In this document: one piece after another, positions 1 to 6,173 of the stretch
How positions within the stretch are numbered: position 1 is the stretch's first letter
Layout of the letters: the number at the start of each line of letters is the position of its first letter
Assembly (NCBI GenBank): GCA_000437515.1
Contig: FR898463.1
Coordinates: 18,609-28,387, forward strand
DNA length: 9,779 bases
Source of the DNA: Acidiphilium sp. CAG:727
Lineage (GTDB): Bacteria > Bacillota > Clostridia > Christensenellales > Borkfalkiaceae
Reading direction: 5' to 3'
Made by a program: the position numbers and the translations under genes
The notes under the pieces: model-generated
Database searches by the model: none
What the model was told of the DNA's origin: nothing
The model's input: only the letters and a program-made list of their open reading frames with translations

Positions 1-34
1 AAACCCCCGTTTTGCCCAAAAGGACAGACGGGCG
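1..34 (-). terminator. Possible terminator or hairpin after the tetR operon (weak, cut by window edge)
   Basis: Downstream of the tetR stop on the minus strand there are two alternative short stems: CCCGT (28-32) with ACGGG (6-10), and GCCC (30-33) with GGGC (14-17). The first is followed by GGTTT at the window edge. Whether a real U-tract follows lies outside the window, so this is only a candidate terminator for the four-gene minus-strand operon. Confidence 0.2.
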
Positions 35-60
35 TCCGAATTATATATCCGAATTATATA
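35..60. repeat. Perfect 13-bp tandem duplication
   Basis: The unit TCCGAATTATATA occurs twice head to tail at 35-47 and 48-60 with no mismatch. The second copy ends exactly at the last base of the tetR stop codon on the opposite strand. This is read directly from the sequence. It may be a small slippage duplication; a binding-site role is possible but unsupported. Confidence 0.9.
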
Positions 61-615
61 TTATTTATTGAAATTATTGAAAGCGGTTTCTATCGAGCCT
101 CCTACTATCCTGCTTACGCGGTCCACTATTTCTTCGGGGGATTCTTTCATATCGCGTCTTATCCAATCGAGAAGAACGCCCACGAAAGCGTATTTATAAA
201 AGTCGGCTATATACTTTTTGTTTTCGTCGCGTACGGTTTTCCCTTCGGCTTTTTCGTCTACCACGTTTTTCAGCAGCGGATAGACGAGCCTGTAAAGGTA
301 TTGTTCGAGCATTTCGAGCGAAACCGAACGATATATGTTGTCTATAAATGTCTTGTCTTTTTTTGCGAGAGTGAATACCGCAAGAAAACCTTTCTGCCAG
401 GTTTCGTAAGTTTTATTCTCTTTAAGAACTTTTTCCGTGTCTTCTATGCACGTCCATTCGACGAGGTCGTAAATGTCCTGAAAATGATAATAAAAAGTCT
501 GACGATTTACTCCGCATTCGTCCGCTATATCCTGCACCGTTATTTTGTTAAGCGGCTTCGTGCGAAGCAGATTTTTAAGCGCGTAAGACATTGCTCTTTT
601 CGTGATATCGCTCAT
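61..615 (-). CDS. TetR/AcrR-family regulator, DhaS-like C-terminal type
   Basis: This 184-residue protein is probably a DNA-binding regulator. Residues about 25-52 form the TetR helix-turn-helix, with the typical run ITVQDIADECGVNRQTFYYH followed by the F-x-D-I-Y-D-L-V segment. The C-terminal two thirds (aromatic- and charge-rich helices, ending near VGGSIETAFN) resemble the region found in DhaS-type TetR proteins (Pfam TetR_C_8), where it serves dimerisation and ligand sensing; this assignment is from memory. The start is well supported: AGGAG (621-625 on the plus strand) lies 5 nt before ATG and overlaps the TAG stop of the upstream gene. It is the last gene of a four-gene operon, 8 nt after the MBL hydrolase. 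Feedback control of that operon is a reasonable inference, but I see no convincing operator. The ligand is unknown. Confidence 0.93.
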   Translation of the reverse strand: MSDITKRAMSYALKNLLRTKPLNKITVQDIADECGVNRQTFYYHFQDIYDLVEWTCIEDTEKVLKENKTYETWQKGFLAVFTLAKKDKTFIDNIYRSVSLEMLEQYLYRLVYPLLKNVVDEKAEGKTVRDENKKYIADFYKYAFVGVLLDWIRRDMKESPEEIVDRVSRIVGGSIETAFNNFNK

Positions 616-619
616 AATA

Positions 620-626
620 TCTCCTA
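620..626 (-). promoter_or_regulatory. RBS of tetR overlapping the upstream stop codon
   Basis: On the minus strand the sequence reads TAGGAGATATTATG: the TAG stop of the MBL gene, the AGGAG Shine-Dalgarno core and the tetR ATG are interleaved. This supports the 184-residue start and suggests translational coupling of tetR to the MBL gene. Confidence 0.8.
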
Positions 627-1808
627 TGCCGTGTAGGGCAGTTTACGGTTGGTTTTGAACCACTCCGTTTCGCGGAGTTCGGTCGGATTATTCGAAAAAT
701 ACCGCGTTACGGAATTCCCGGCGGAACAGATTACGATATTGCCGTTCATAGACGTAAACTTGTTTGCGTCGTAGTCAACGCAAAGCGAAGTTACGAAAAC
801 CTGCGTTCCGGCGTTTTTGGTATAAACTCTGTCTACGAAGGCTTGCGTGGGGAATTGATTGTCTTTGTTTTTGGTATATTCCGGGCTGCCCGCGCACGCG
901 CACACGCAGATCGCGTCTGGGTCGATAACGTCGAGAAGTTCTTGCGAAGTGGAAGTTTTCGAACCGTGATGCCCCGCCTTGTATAATCTCGTTTTACCCA
1001 TTTTAGCCAAATTTTTCGTTACGAGGTCTTTTTCTCCGTCTTCTTCGAGGTCGCCCGTAAAGAGATAGCGATAGACGTTTTCGCCCGCCGTTTCGAGTAT
1101 CTGGAAGCATACCGAGTAATTGTTTTCGGTTTTCGATTTTTCGTGGTAGAATTTATGTTCGAGAAATTCGATTGAAACGTTATCGTTGATTTTAACGGTC
1201 GCACTTGCTCCTCTTTCGAAATATTCGTTGACGAATTTTCGCTCTGTGCCTTTTTCTTTAAGTGTTTTTACGTTGTTTTCGAAATATTGATACAATCCCG
1301 CTTTATCGGCTTTTTGGTTAGTCTGCGCGAAAGTTACGACCGTGCCTATTCCCCCGTCGAACTTAGAGAAAAGACTGTTTTCGTAATTTTTGGTTGCGAA
1401 ACCCGCGTAGTGATCCTGATGGGCGTGGGTAACCACGACGTATTCGAGTTGTCCGTCTACGTACGGCTTAACGTATTCGTATATATCGTCCACGCTGTCG
1501 GCGCGGCTGCCCGCGTCTATCAGAATTTCGAATTCGCCCGCGTTTATAAACACGCAGTCGCCCGTGTACTTGTTGCCGAGTTCGAGAAAGTGTACCGAAA
1601 GGGTGGTGTCGTCGGATTTTATCGCGTTTACCGCGTTTTCGTCGAGCGCGCCCCCTTGATAGACGGTTGCGGTTACTTTATCGGGGATAACGTAGGTTTC
1701 GTTCGCGGCGAAAACTCCGCCGGCAGCCCCGCCGACGAGTCCGACGAGAAGGGAAACCGCGATAGTCGCGATTAAAATCGCGCCGCTTATTTTCTTACGT
1801 TTAGCCAT
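624..1808 (-). CDS. Exported MBL-fold hydrolase, ComEC/Rec2-like
   Basis: This 394-residue protein is a metallo-beta-lactamase-fold hydrolase predicted to act outside the membrane. Residues 1-7 are basic (MAKRKKI), 9-34 form a hydrophobic signal or anchor with a possible signal-peptidase site after VFA (32-34), and the rest is soluble. The fold is shown by LIDAG (96-100), the metal-binding THAHQDH (127-133), FTGD (250-253) and GHHGS (279-283). GHHGS close to the C-terminal metal site is typical of the ComEC/Rec2 group, whose ComEC MBL domain is thought to degrade the non-transported DNA strand. There are no ComEC competence membrane spans here, so this is a stand-alone domain. The substrate could be nucleic acid or another phosphoester. 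A GGGGGTGG-like RBS precedes ATG, and the start overlaps the upstream stop by 8 nt (ATGGCTAA). Fold confidence is high; substrate is unknown. Confidence 0.9.
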   Translation of the reverse strand: MAKRKKISGAILIATIAVSLLVGLVGGAAGGVFAANETYVIPDKVTATVYQGGALDENAVNAIKSDDTTLSVHFLELGNKYTGDCVFINAGEFEILIDAGSRADSVDDIYEYVKPYVDGQLEYVVVTHAHQDHYAGFATKNYENSLFSKFDGGIGTVVTFAQTNQKADKAGLYQYFENNVKTLKEKGTERKFVNEYFERGASATVKINDNVSIEFLEHKFYHEKSKTENNYSVCFQILETAGENVYRYLFTGDLEEDGEKDLVTKNLAKMGKTRLYKAGHHGSKTSTSQELLDVIDPDAICVCACAGSPEYTKNKDNQFPTQAFVDRVYTKNAGTQVFVTSLCVDYDANKFTSMNGNIVICSAGNSVTRYFSNNPTELRETEWFKTNRKLPYTA

Positions 1809-2355
1809 CGTTTTCCACCCCCGTAACTATTATGGTGCGTATGAGTTTCGAGTTTCTGAACGCGAAATGATCGACCGTATACTCTTCGTAGTAAATACCC
1901 GATTTTTCAAGGTCGATAAATTCGACTTCGGATATATCGTGCGATTTATCTTCGCGGTAATAAATTACGCGTTTTACGTCGTCTTTAAGCGACTTGCCGA
2001 AAAACGAAACTTCGACCCCTCCGCTTTGAATAAGGGCGTTCATATCCGAAAATTCGTTCGGTTTGCCCTCGGCGATCAGACTCTCTTTCAGAGCGGTAAC
2101 GTCTATTTCGACGTAGTCGTTTTCTTCCGCTTTTATTCCGTTTACTGTAAACGTATCGAAGCGGAAAAGGGTGAGTTTTTTAGCGGCGAAAAAGCCGGCG
2201 GCGGCGCCGATCGCAAGGAAAATTATCGCCACGATTAAAATCGGCGATTTTCCGATTTTTTTAATCGTCTTTTCGTCTATCGTTACTTCTTTCGCTGCGG
2301 CTGGCGACGATTTCGTCCGTTTTACCGCTCTCGCGTCGTTGTATTTTTTAGCCAT
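1801..2355 (-). CDS. Single-span membrane protein of unknown function
   Basis: I do not recognise this 184-residue protein. The N-terminus (1-36) is basic and polar, residues about 37-58 form one transmembrane helix rich in Ile, Ala and Gly, and residues 59-184 form a soluble domain of mixed strand-like and acidic segments with no cysteines. The positive-inside rule places the N-terminus in the cytoplasm and the C-terminal domain outside. It lies 4 nt after the stop of the large membrane protein and overlaps the MBL gene by 8 nt, so all three are very probably co-translated. A purine-rich but weak RBS (AAGAG and ATAGG elements) lies inside the end of the preceding gene. The shared topology with its neighbours suggests a role at the cell surface, possibly as a partner of the MBL hydrolase; this is inference only. 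Confidence 0.82.
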   Translation of the reverse strand: MAKKYNDARAVKRTKSSPAAAKEVTIDEKTIKKIGKSPILIVAIIFLAIGAAAGFFAAKKLTLFRFDTFTVNGIKAEENDYVEIDVTALKESLIAEGKPNEFSDMNALIQSGGVEVSFFGKSLKDDVKRVIYYREDKSHDISEVEFIDLEKSGIYYEEYTVDHFAFRNSKLIRTIIVTGVENDG

Positions 2356-2359
2356 TGAT

Positions 2360-3751
2360 TTAACCTATTTCTCTTTTAAGTTTTTTTCTGAAAATCATAT
2401 AGAATATCGAAAACACCATGAATATTGCCGTAATTATTGCGGTGTACATCGTGGTCGAATTTACCGTTACCGATATAGATTTGCTTGCCGCCGTTAAAAC
2501 GTTATAGACGTTTGCCGGTAAAATTTTCGTTAAAGCGTTCGTTATGAACGCGGGCGCGGAGGCGAGATTCGAAAGGGCAAGCCCCGCGACGGCGGGCGTG
2601 ATAAACAACGACGTAACGGGTGAACTGCCCAGCCATATCGCGCTCCATACTTTTATCGTCGGATTTTCGGCGAAAAGTTTTATAACTATCTTTATAACCA
2701 GCCATCCCCACAGCGCAAACGAAAGAGCCATCCCGAGCGTCAGAAGCGTTATATTCGTCGAAATTGCGGAAATCACGGACCCCGTGAAAAAGGCGTTGAT
2801 TTTGTCGGTGATAAGTTTTTCGACGTCTTCTTTCGTGTAAGTCTTTTCGCCGTCGGCGAAAAGGGCGGTTTTTATCGCGGCGGTTTCTTCGCCTTCCGTC
2901 GGCGTTGTAGACGAAGACTTATCGAGCGCGCGCCCTAAAACGTTATAGATAATCGAATCGGGGTTTATATTGCCGTTTTTATCCGCAAAGCCGCCGATAA
3001 TCGACTTAATCGAGGACTTTATCGTTTCTTTTACGCTGTCGGGAAGATTTTCTATCGTAAGATTTTCGTACTCGCCCGTCGTCGAGGAGGCAAGTTCGTT
3101 TACGACTTCGTCTATTACCGCGATCGTTGCGTCGGTAACCGTATCAACCGTCGCGCCGTCGGCTTTAATCGCTTCGAAAATCATGCCCGACTTTTCGTCG
3201 AGATATTCGTCCGTAAGCCCTAAATCGTTAAGCACGGTATCTACGGTTTTATCCGATAACTCTTCGTTACTTATGAAGTCGTTTATCGTGTCCGACAGCG
3301 CGGACTTGACGGAGAGCCTCAACATGGATTTAGAAAGGTCTTCCACCACGACGTCTATACTGCCAGACATCTCGTCGAGAACGGTGGAAACGTTGGCGTT
3401 TATAACCCGCTTTATCGCCGCTTCGGTTTCCGCCTTATTGAAAAGCAGGGCGAAAAGTTGCGGCGTGGTCGCTTTTATCGAAAACGTAAGCGTAACTTTG
3501 TCTTTGCCGAGTTGATCGAGTACGTCGGCGATGACCTCGTTTTCGCTTATTTCGCCCGTTTGGGAGGAATCGGGCGAAGAATCTTCGGTTATAAGAACGG
3601 TTTTAAGTTCGTTCGTAAGTTCGGGCGTGGTTACTACTTTCGCCCCGTAATTCATGGCAGGGGCGAAAAAATAACTCGCTATCGTAAGAGCGCAAAAGCA
3701 GATTATTATCGCGTTGAAAACGTACGCCGCGATTCTCGTCGAAATCTTCAT
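2360..3751 (-). CDS. Multi-span membrane protein with large external helical domain, unknown family
   Basis: I do not recognise this 463-residue protein. It has one N-terminal transmembrane helix (about 8-31), a long polar, Asp/Glu/Ser/Thr-rich and apparently alpha-helical domain (about 40-320), then three hydrophobic stretches (about 328-358, 367-392 and 433-455) and a basic tail KKLKREIG. With four spans both ends would be cytoplasmic and the large domain external. The layout of one N-terminal span, a large outside domain and C-terminal spans recalls YhgE/Pip- or ABC-permease-like envelope proteins, but I see no diagnostic motif. The start at 3751 is chosen because it is the first ATG and begins just before the hydrophobic helix. 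The longer reading to TTG at 3790 would put the first codons inside the promoter -35 box. No Shine-Dalgarno site precedes this ATG. It is the first gene of the minus-strand operon. Confidence 0.85.
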   Translation of the reverse strand: MKISTRIAAYVFNAIIICFCALTIASYFFAPAMNYGAKVVTTPELTNELKTVLITEDSSPDSSQTGEISENEVIADVLDQLGKDKVTLTFSIKATTPQLFALLFNKAETEAAIKRVINANVSTVLDEMSGSIDVVVEDLSKSMLRLSVKSALSDTINDFISNEELSDKTVDTVLNDLGLTDEYLDEKSGMIFEAIKADGATVDTVTDATIAVIDEVVNELASSTTGEYENLTIENLPDSVKETIKSSIKSIIGGFADKNGNINPDSIIYNVLGRALDKSSSTTPTEGEETAAIKTALFADGEKTYTKEDVEKLITDKINAFFTGSVISAISTNITLLTLGMALSFALWGWLVIKIVIKLFAENPTIKVWSAIWLGSSPVTSLFITPAVAGLALSNLASAPAFITNALTKILPANVYNVLTAASKSISVTVNSTTMYTAIITAIFMVFSIFYMIFRKKLKREIG

Positions 3752-3760
3752 AGTAGTAAC

Positions 3761-3790
3761 AGTATAATATTCCCGGCGCGTTTTTGTCAA
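3761..3790 (-). promoter_or_regulatory. Sigma-A-type promoter of the minus-strand operon
   Basis: On the minus strand a consensus -35 TTGACA (3790-3785) is followed after 18 nt by -10 TATACT (3766-3761). A start of transcription 6-8 nt downstream would fall near 3753-3755, only 1-4 nt before the ATG at 3751. An AT-rich stretch (3791-3816) upstream of the -35 box could act as an UP element. Confidence 0.75.
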
Positions 3791-3816
3791 CGAAAAATTA
3801 AAATTTATTAAAGTTC

Positions 3817-3845
3817 TTGCTTAATTTCCGCAAATGTGATATTAT
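3817..3845 (+). promoter_or_regulatory. Probable promoter of the RNase G gene
   Basis: TTGCTT (3817-3822), a 17-nt spacer and TATTAT (3840-3845) match the sigma-A pattern with two mismatches in the -35 box and one in the -10 box. Transcription would begin near 3852, giving a leader of about 45 nt. It is divergent from the operon promoter, and the two -35 boxes are separated by 26 nt, 22 of them A or T. Confidence 0.65.
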
Positions 3846-3885
3846 GATAAACGGTTGTTTTTAATTTACCGAAAGATTTATAAAA

Positions 3886-3892
3886 AAGAGGT
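3886..3892 (+). promoter_or_regulatory. RBS that fixes the RNase G start
   Basis: AAGAGGT lies 4-5 nt before ATG at 3897. It selects this start over the in-frame TTG at 3855, which has no RBS, sits next to the predicted transcription start and would add 14 residues not expected in the family. Confidence 0.85.
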
Positions 3893-3896
3893 AAAC

Positions 3897-5393
3897 ATGT
3901 CCGTAAATATTTACGTAGACCGATTCGGCGGTAATTACGTCGGCGCGGTCGCGAAAGACGGGAAAGTCATGGAATACAGACTCGAAACGGTCAATAAAAC
4001 GGTTGCGATAGGCAGCGTTTTCAAAGGCAGGGTAGAAAACGTACTTTGCGGAATGAACGCAGCTTTCGTGAACGTAGGCCTGAACCGAAACGGTTATCTT
4101 GCCGCCGGCGATATGCTTATGGACAGGTCGGAACTTATAGGCAACGTCGAAATGCCGTCTATACTCGACCTTAAAGTCGGCGACGAAGTTCTCGTTCAGG
4201 CTATAAAAGATCCTGCGGGGACCAAAGGCGTAAGGCTTACTTCCAACGTTTCTTTCGCGGGGCGTTACGTCGTGTTTATGCCCAATATCGATTTCGTCGG
4301 GGTTTCGAGAAAGATTACGGACGAAAAACAAAGAGAAAGACTTTTGAAAATCGCGCGCGGGTGCTGCTCCAAAAAGACGGGGGTGATTATCCGCACGGCG
4401 GGCGAAAACGCCGGCAAAGACGAAATCAAAAGAGAGATCGCGGCGTTGAAAAAACGTTACGACGCCATACTAAGGCAGTTCAGAAAACAACCCGCGCCGT
4501 CGCTTTTGTACGAAGAGGGCAACCTTGCGCTTCGCATAATCCGCGACGTGTATTCCGAAAACGTCGATAAATTTATAGTGGGCGATAAAGAAACGTATAA
4601 AACCGTACTCGAATACGCCAGAAAGTTTGAAACCGAACTTAAAAGCAAACTCGTGCTTTACGATAAAAAGCGGGATATGTTCTCTTATTACGGACTTTCC
4701 GCGGGCGTCGAAGAAATGCTTTCGTCCAACGTCGCCATGGCAAGCGGAGCGTATCTCGTCATCGATAAGACCGAAGCGCTGACCGTTATCGACGTAAATA
4801 CGGGCAGTTTCGTCGGGGACGAAGATATGGAAGAAACCGCGTTTTCGACCAATCTGGAAGCGGCGGCGGAAATCGCAAGACAACTACGGCTCCGCAACAT
4901 AGCGGGTATCATCGTCGTTGACTTTATCGACATGAAAGAAGAAGCCCACAGAAAAAAACTTCTCGAAGAGTTATCGGTTTATCTGGCTGAAGACAGAGAA
5001 AAATGCGCGGTCGTCGGAATGAGTCCGCTCGGGCTGGTAGAAATAACCCGCAAGAAAAAACGCCGCGAAAGCGTTTCGTCGCTCGTTCAGCCTTGCCCGT
5101 ATTGTCAGGGAACGGGACTTATCGAATCGAACGACTATATCGTAATGAAGATAAGGGCGGGGCTGCTCGATCTGTTTGCCGACGGTTACGATAACGCGGT
5201 CATCGACTGCAACGTCGACATAGCCGAGTACATATTTGCGAAAAAATGTCTTAAAAGCGACGTGGAAAAAATCTGGACGAACAAGCGGGTATACGTGATA
5301 CCGCATAAGACCTATCATCGCGAATTTTTTCTGATGAAAGGCGATAACGACTTTGCGATGAGCGTTCCCGAAAATGCTCGCCTGCTCTATTGA
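3897..5393 (+). CDS. rng: Ribonuclease G/E, short form
   Basis: This 498-residue single-strand-specific endoribonuclease belongs to the RNase E/G family, cytoplasmic enzymes that mature rRNA and start mRNA decay. The N-terminal part holds the S1 RNA-binding domain (about 38-120; GSVFKGRVENVLCGMNAAFV is the characteristic start). The catalytic DNase I-like part has the metal-binding aspartates D299 in VIDVNTG and D342 in VVDFIDM. Their 43-residue spacing equals that of D303 and D346 in E. coli RNase E. The zinc-link cysteines C400 and C403 (CPYCQGTG) also keep the E. coli spacing. The small C-terminal domain is present, and the long disordered degradosome scaffold of RNase E is absent, so RNase G is the better label. 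It is the first plus-strand gene, with its own promoter; autoregulation through the leader occurs for E. coli rne, but nothing in this leader shows it. Confidence 0.96.
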   Translation: MSVNIYVDRFGGNYVGAVAKDGKVMEYRLETVNKTVAIGSVFKGRVENVLCGMNAAFVNVGLNRNGYLAAGDMLMDRSELIGNVEMPSILDLKVGDEVLVQAIKDPAGTKGVRLTSNVSFAGRYVVFMPNIDFVGVSRKITDEKQRERLLKIARGCCSKKTGVIIRTAGENAGKDEIKREIAALKKRYDAILRQFRKQPAPSLLYEEGNLALRIIRDVYSENVDKFIVGDKETYKTVLEYARKFETELKSKLVLYDKKRDMFSYYGLSAGVEEMLSSNVAMASGAYLVIDKTEALTVIDVNTGSFVGDEDMEETAFSTNLEAAAEIARQLRLRNIAGIIVVDFIDMKEEAHRKKLLEELSVYLAEDREKCAVVGMSPLGLVEITRKKKRRESVSSLVQPCPYCQGTGLIESNDYIVMKIRAGLLDLFADGYDNAVIDCNVDIAEYIFAKKCLKSDVEKIWTNKRVYVIPHKTYHREFFLMKGDNDFAMSVPENARLLY

Positions 5394-5446
5394 TTTTTAC
5401 CGAAACGGCAATTCACCGGGAAATACGCGGATAACGGAAAATAATT

Positions 5447-5884
5447 ATGGAATATAAACTCAATTTCGAACTCGTTCCCGACGGGTGCTGGTATTCGAAT
5501 TTAAGAAGCGAACTCCCTAAAAAACTATGGGATATCGTAAGAAAAGACGCATACGCGCGGGCGAACGGAAAATGTATGATTTGCGGCAGACCCGCAAAAC
5601 GGCTCGAAGCGCACGAAAGGTGGAGTTACGACGAAAAGACGGCTACGCAAAAACTCGAAGACGTAATCGCCGTATGCCATACCTGCCACAGCGTTATTCA
5701 TATCGGCAGAACGCAACTTACGGGCGAAGAAGATAAGGCAATAGAGCAGTTTATGAGGGTCAACAAGTGTTCTTACGCCGACTATCGCAAAGCCCTCGGC
5801 GAAGCGAACGCAAGACATCGTAAACTTAACGAAATTCCCGAATGGAATCTCGATATATCCTGGCTTGAACGCTTCGGTAAATAA
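5447..5884 (+). CDS. HNH endonuclease-like protein
   Basis: This 145-residue small basic protein has an HNH/zinc-ribbon nuclease signature. C43-x2-C46 (CMICG) and C77-x2-C80 (CHTC) are the probable zinc ligands. L53-E-A-H56-E lies at the HNH beta-hairpin, and H81 and H85 complete the CHxxxH end of the motif. The flanks (WYSNLRSELP near residue 15 and WDIVRK near 28) match, from memory, a group of stand-alone Bacillota proteins annotated as HNH endonucleases whose biological role is not established. It follows RNase G by 53 nt without an obvious terminator or promoter, so co-transcription is likely. The RBS is weak (CGGAAAA about 7 nt before ATG). No methylase or other restriction partner is adjacent, which argues against a classical restriction system. 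Family confidence is high; role is unknown. Confidence 0.88.
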   Translation: MEYKLNFELVPDGCWYSNLRSELPKKLWDIVRKDAYARANGKCMICGRPAKRLEAHERWSYDEKTATQKLEDVIAVCHTCHSVIHIGRTQLTGEEDKAIEQFMRVNKCSYADYRKALGEANARHRKLNEIPEWNLDISWLERFGK

Positions 5885-5905
5885 AAATATATCGTCGTAT
5901 ATTTT
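5884..5905. repeat. AT-only inverted repeat after the HNH gene
   Basis: AAAATATA (5884-5891) and TATATTTT (5898-5905) are exact reverse complements around TCGTCG. The left arm begins on the last base of the HNH stop codon. The stem has only A-T pairs, so it would be a weak terminator at best; mRNA 3'-end processing or chance are alternatives. Confidence 0.5.
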
Positions 5906-5918
5906 AACGCGATAGTTT

Positions 5919-5943
5919 CGGGGAATTATCCGAATTCCGGAAC
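5919..5943. repeat. Small palindromes in the HNH-HTH gap
   Basis: GGAATT and AATTCC form a 6-bp stem around ATCCG, and the exact palindrome TTCCGGAA follows immediately. Both lie just upstream of an AAGGGGG stretch (5947-5953). The stems are short; an operator for the adjacent HTH protein is possible but speculative. The rest of this 84-nt gap shows no convincing promoter. Confidence 0.35.
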
Positions 5944-5968
5944 GATAAGGGGGATTCAGAACGGAAGT

Positions 5969-6172
5969 ATGAAAGTTTTTGCGGAAAAATCAAGAGAAGA
6001 AAGGATCCGAAGGGGAGTAACGCAAACGACGTTGTCCGAGAAGTCGCAAACGACCGACGGCGCGGCAAACGACCGGGAGCGCGGACGCTTCGAGCCGTCG
6101 CCCGAAATTCCGGCGGCGATAGCGAAATATCCCGGAGTTTCCGTCGATTATCTTCTCGGATCGGGAAACTGA
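5969..6172 (+). pseudogene. Short XRE/Cro-type HTH ORF, apparently degenerate
   Basis: The 67 residues align over their whole length with small HTH_3 (XRE) regulators: an N-terminal FAEK..RE..I.RG.TQ helix, ERGR.EPS after the recognition helix, and AAIAKY.GVSVDYLLG at the end. However, residues that are normally hydrophobic or helical are replaced: S8 and E11 in helix 1, S26 at the end of helix 2, R36 where W or Y precedes ERG, P48 in helix 4 and P55 where F is usual. There is no stop or frameshift. Most of these changes would unfold the domain, so I call it a decaying gene; a diverged but functional small protein remains possible. AAGGGGG is 15 nt before ATG and GGAAG only 1 nt before it, so neither RBS is well placed. 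The stop is 1 nt from the comF start. Confidence 0.6.
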
Positions 6173-6173
6173 A

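Noticed and set aside
35..60. CRISPR-like repeats
   Set aside because: Only two 13-bp units are present, with no spacer between them and no cas gene in the window.
1287..1775. 162-codon plus-strand open frame opposite the MBL gene
   Set aside because: The minus-strand frame carries the THAHQDH and GHHGS motifs; this frame has no domain and no RBS.
3458..3811. Open frame on the plus strand across the start of the membrane protein gene
   Set aside because: Its Arg- and Tyr-rich sequence is a shadow of the opposite strand, and it runs through both the operon promoter and the AT-rich intergenic region.
3855..3896. Longer RNase G start at TTG 3855
   Set aside because: It has no RBS, sits almost on the predicted transcription start, and adds residues before the conserved family N-terminus; ATG 3897 has a good RBS.
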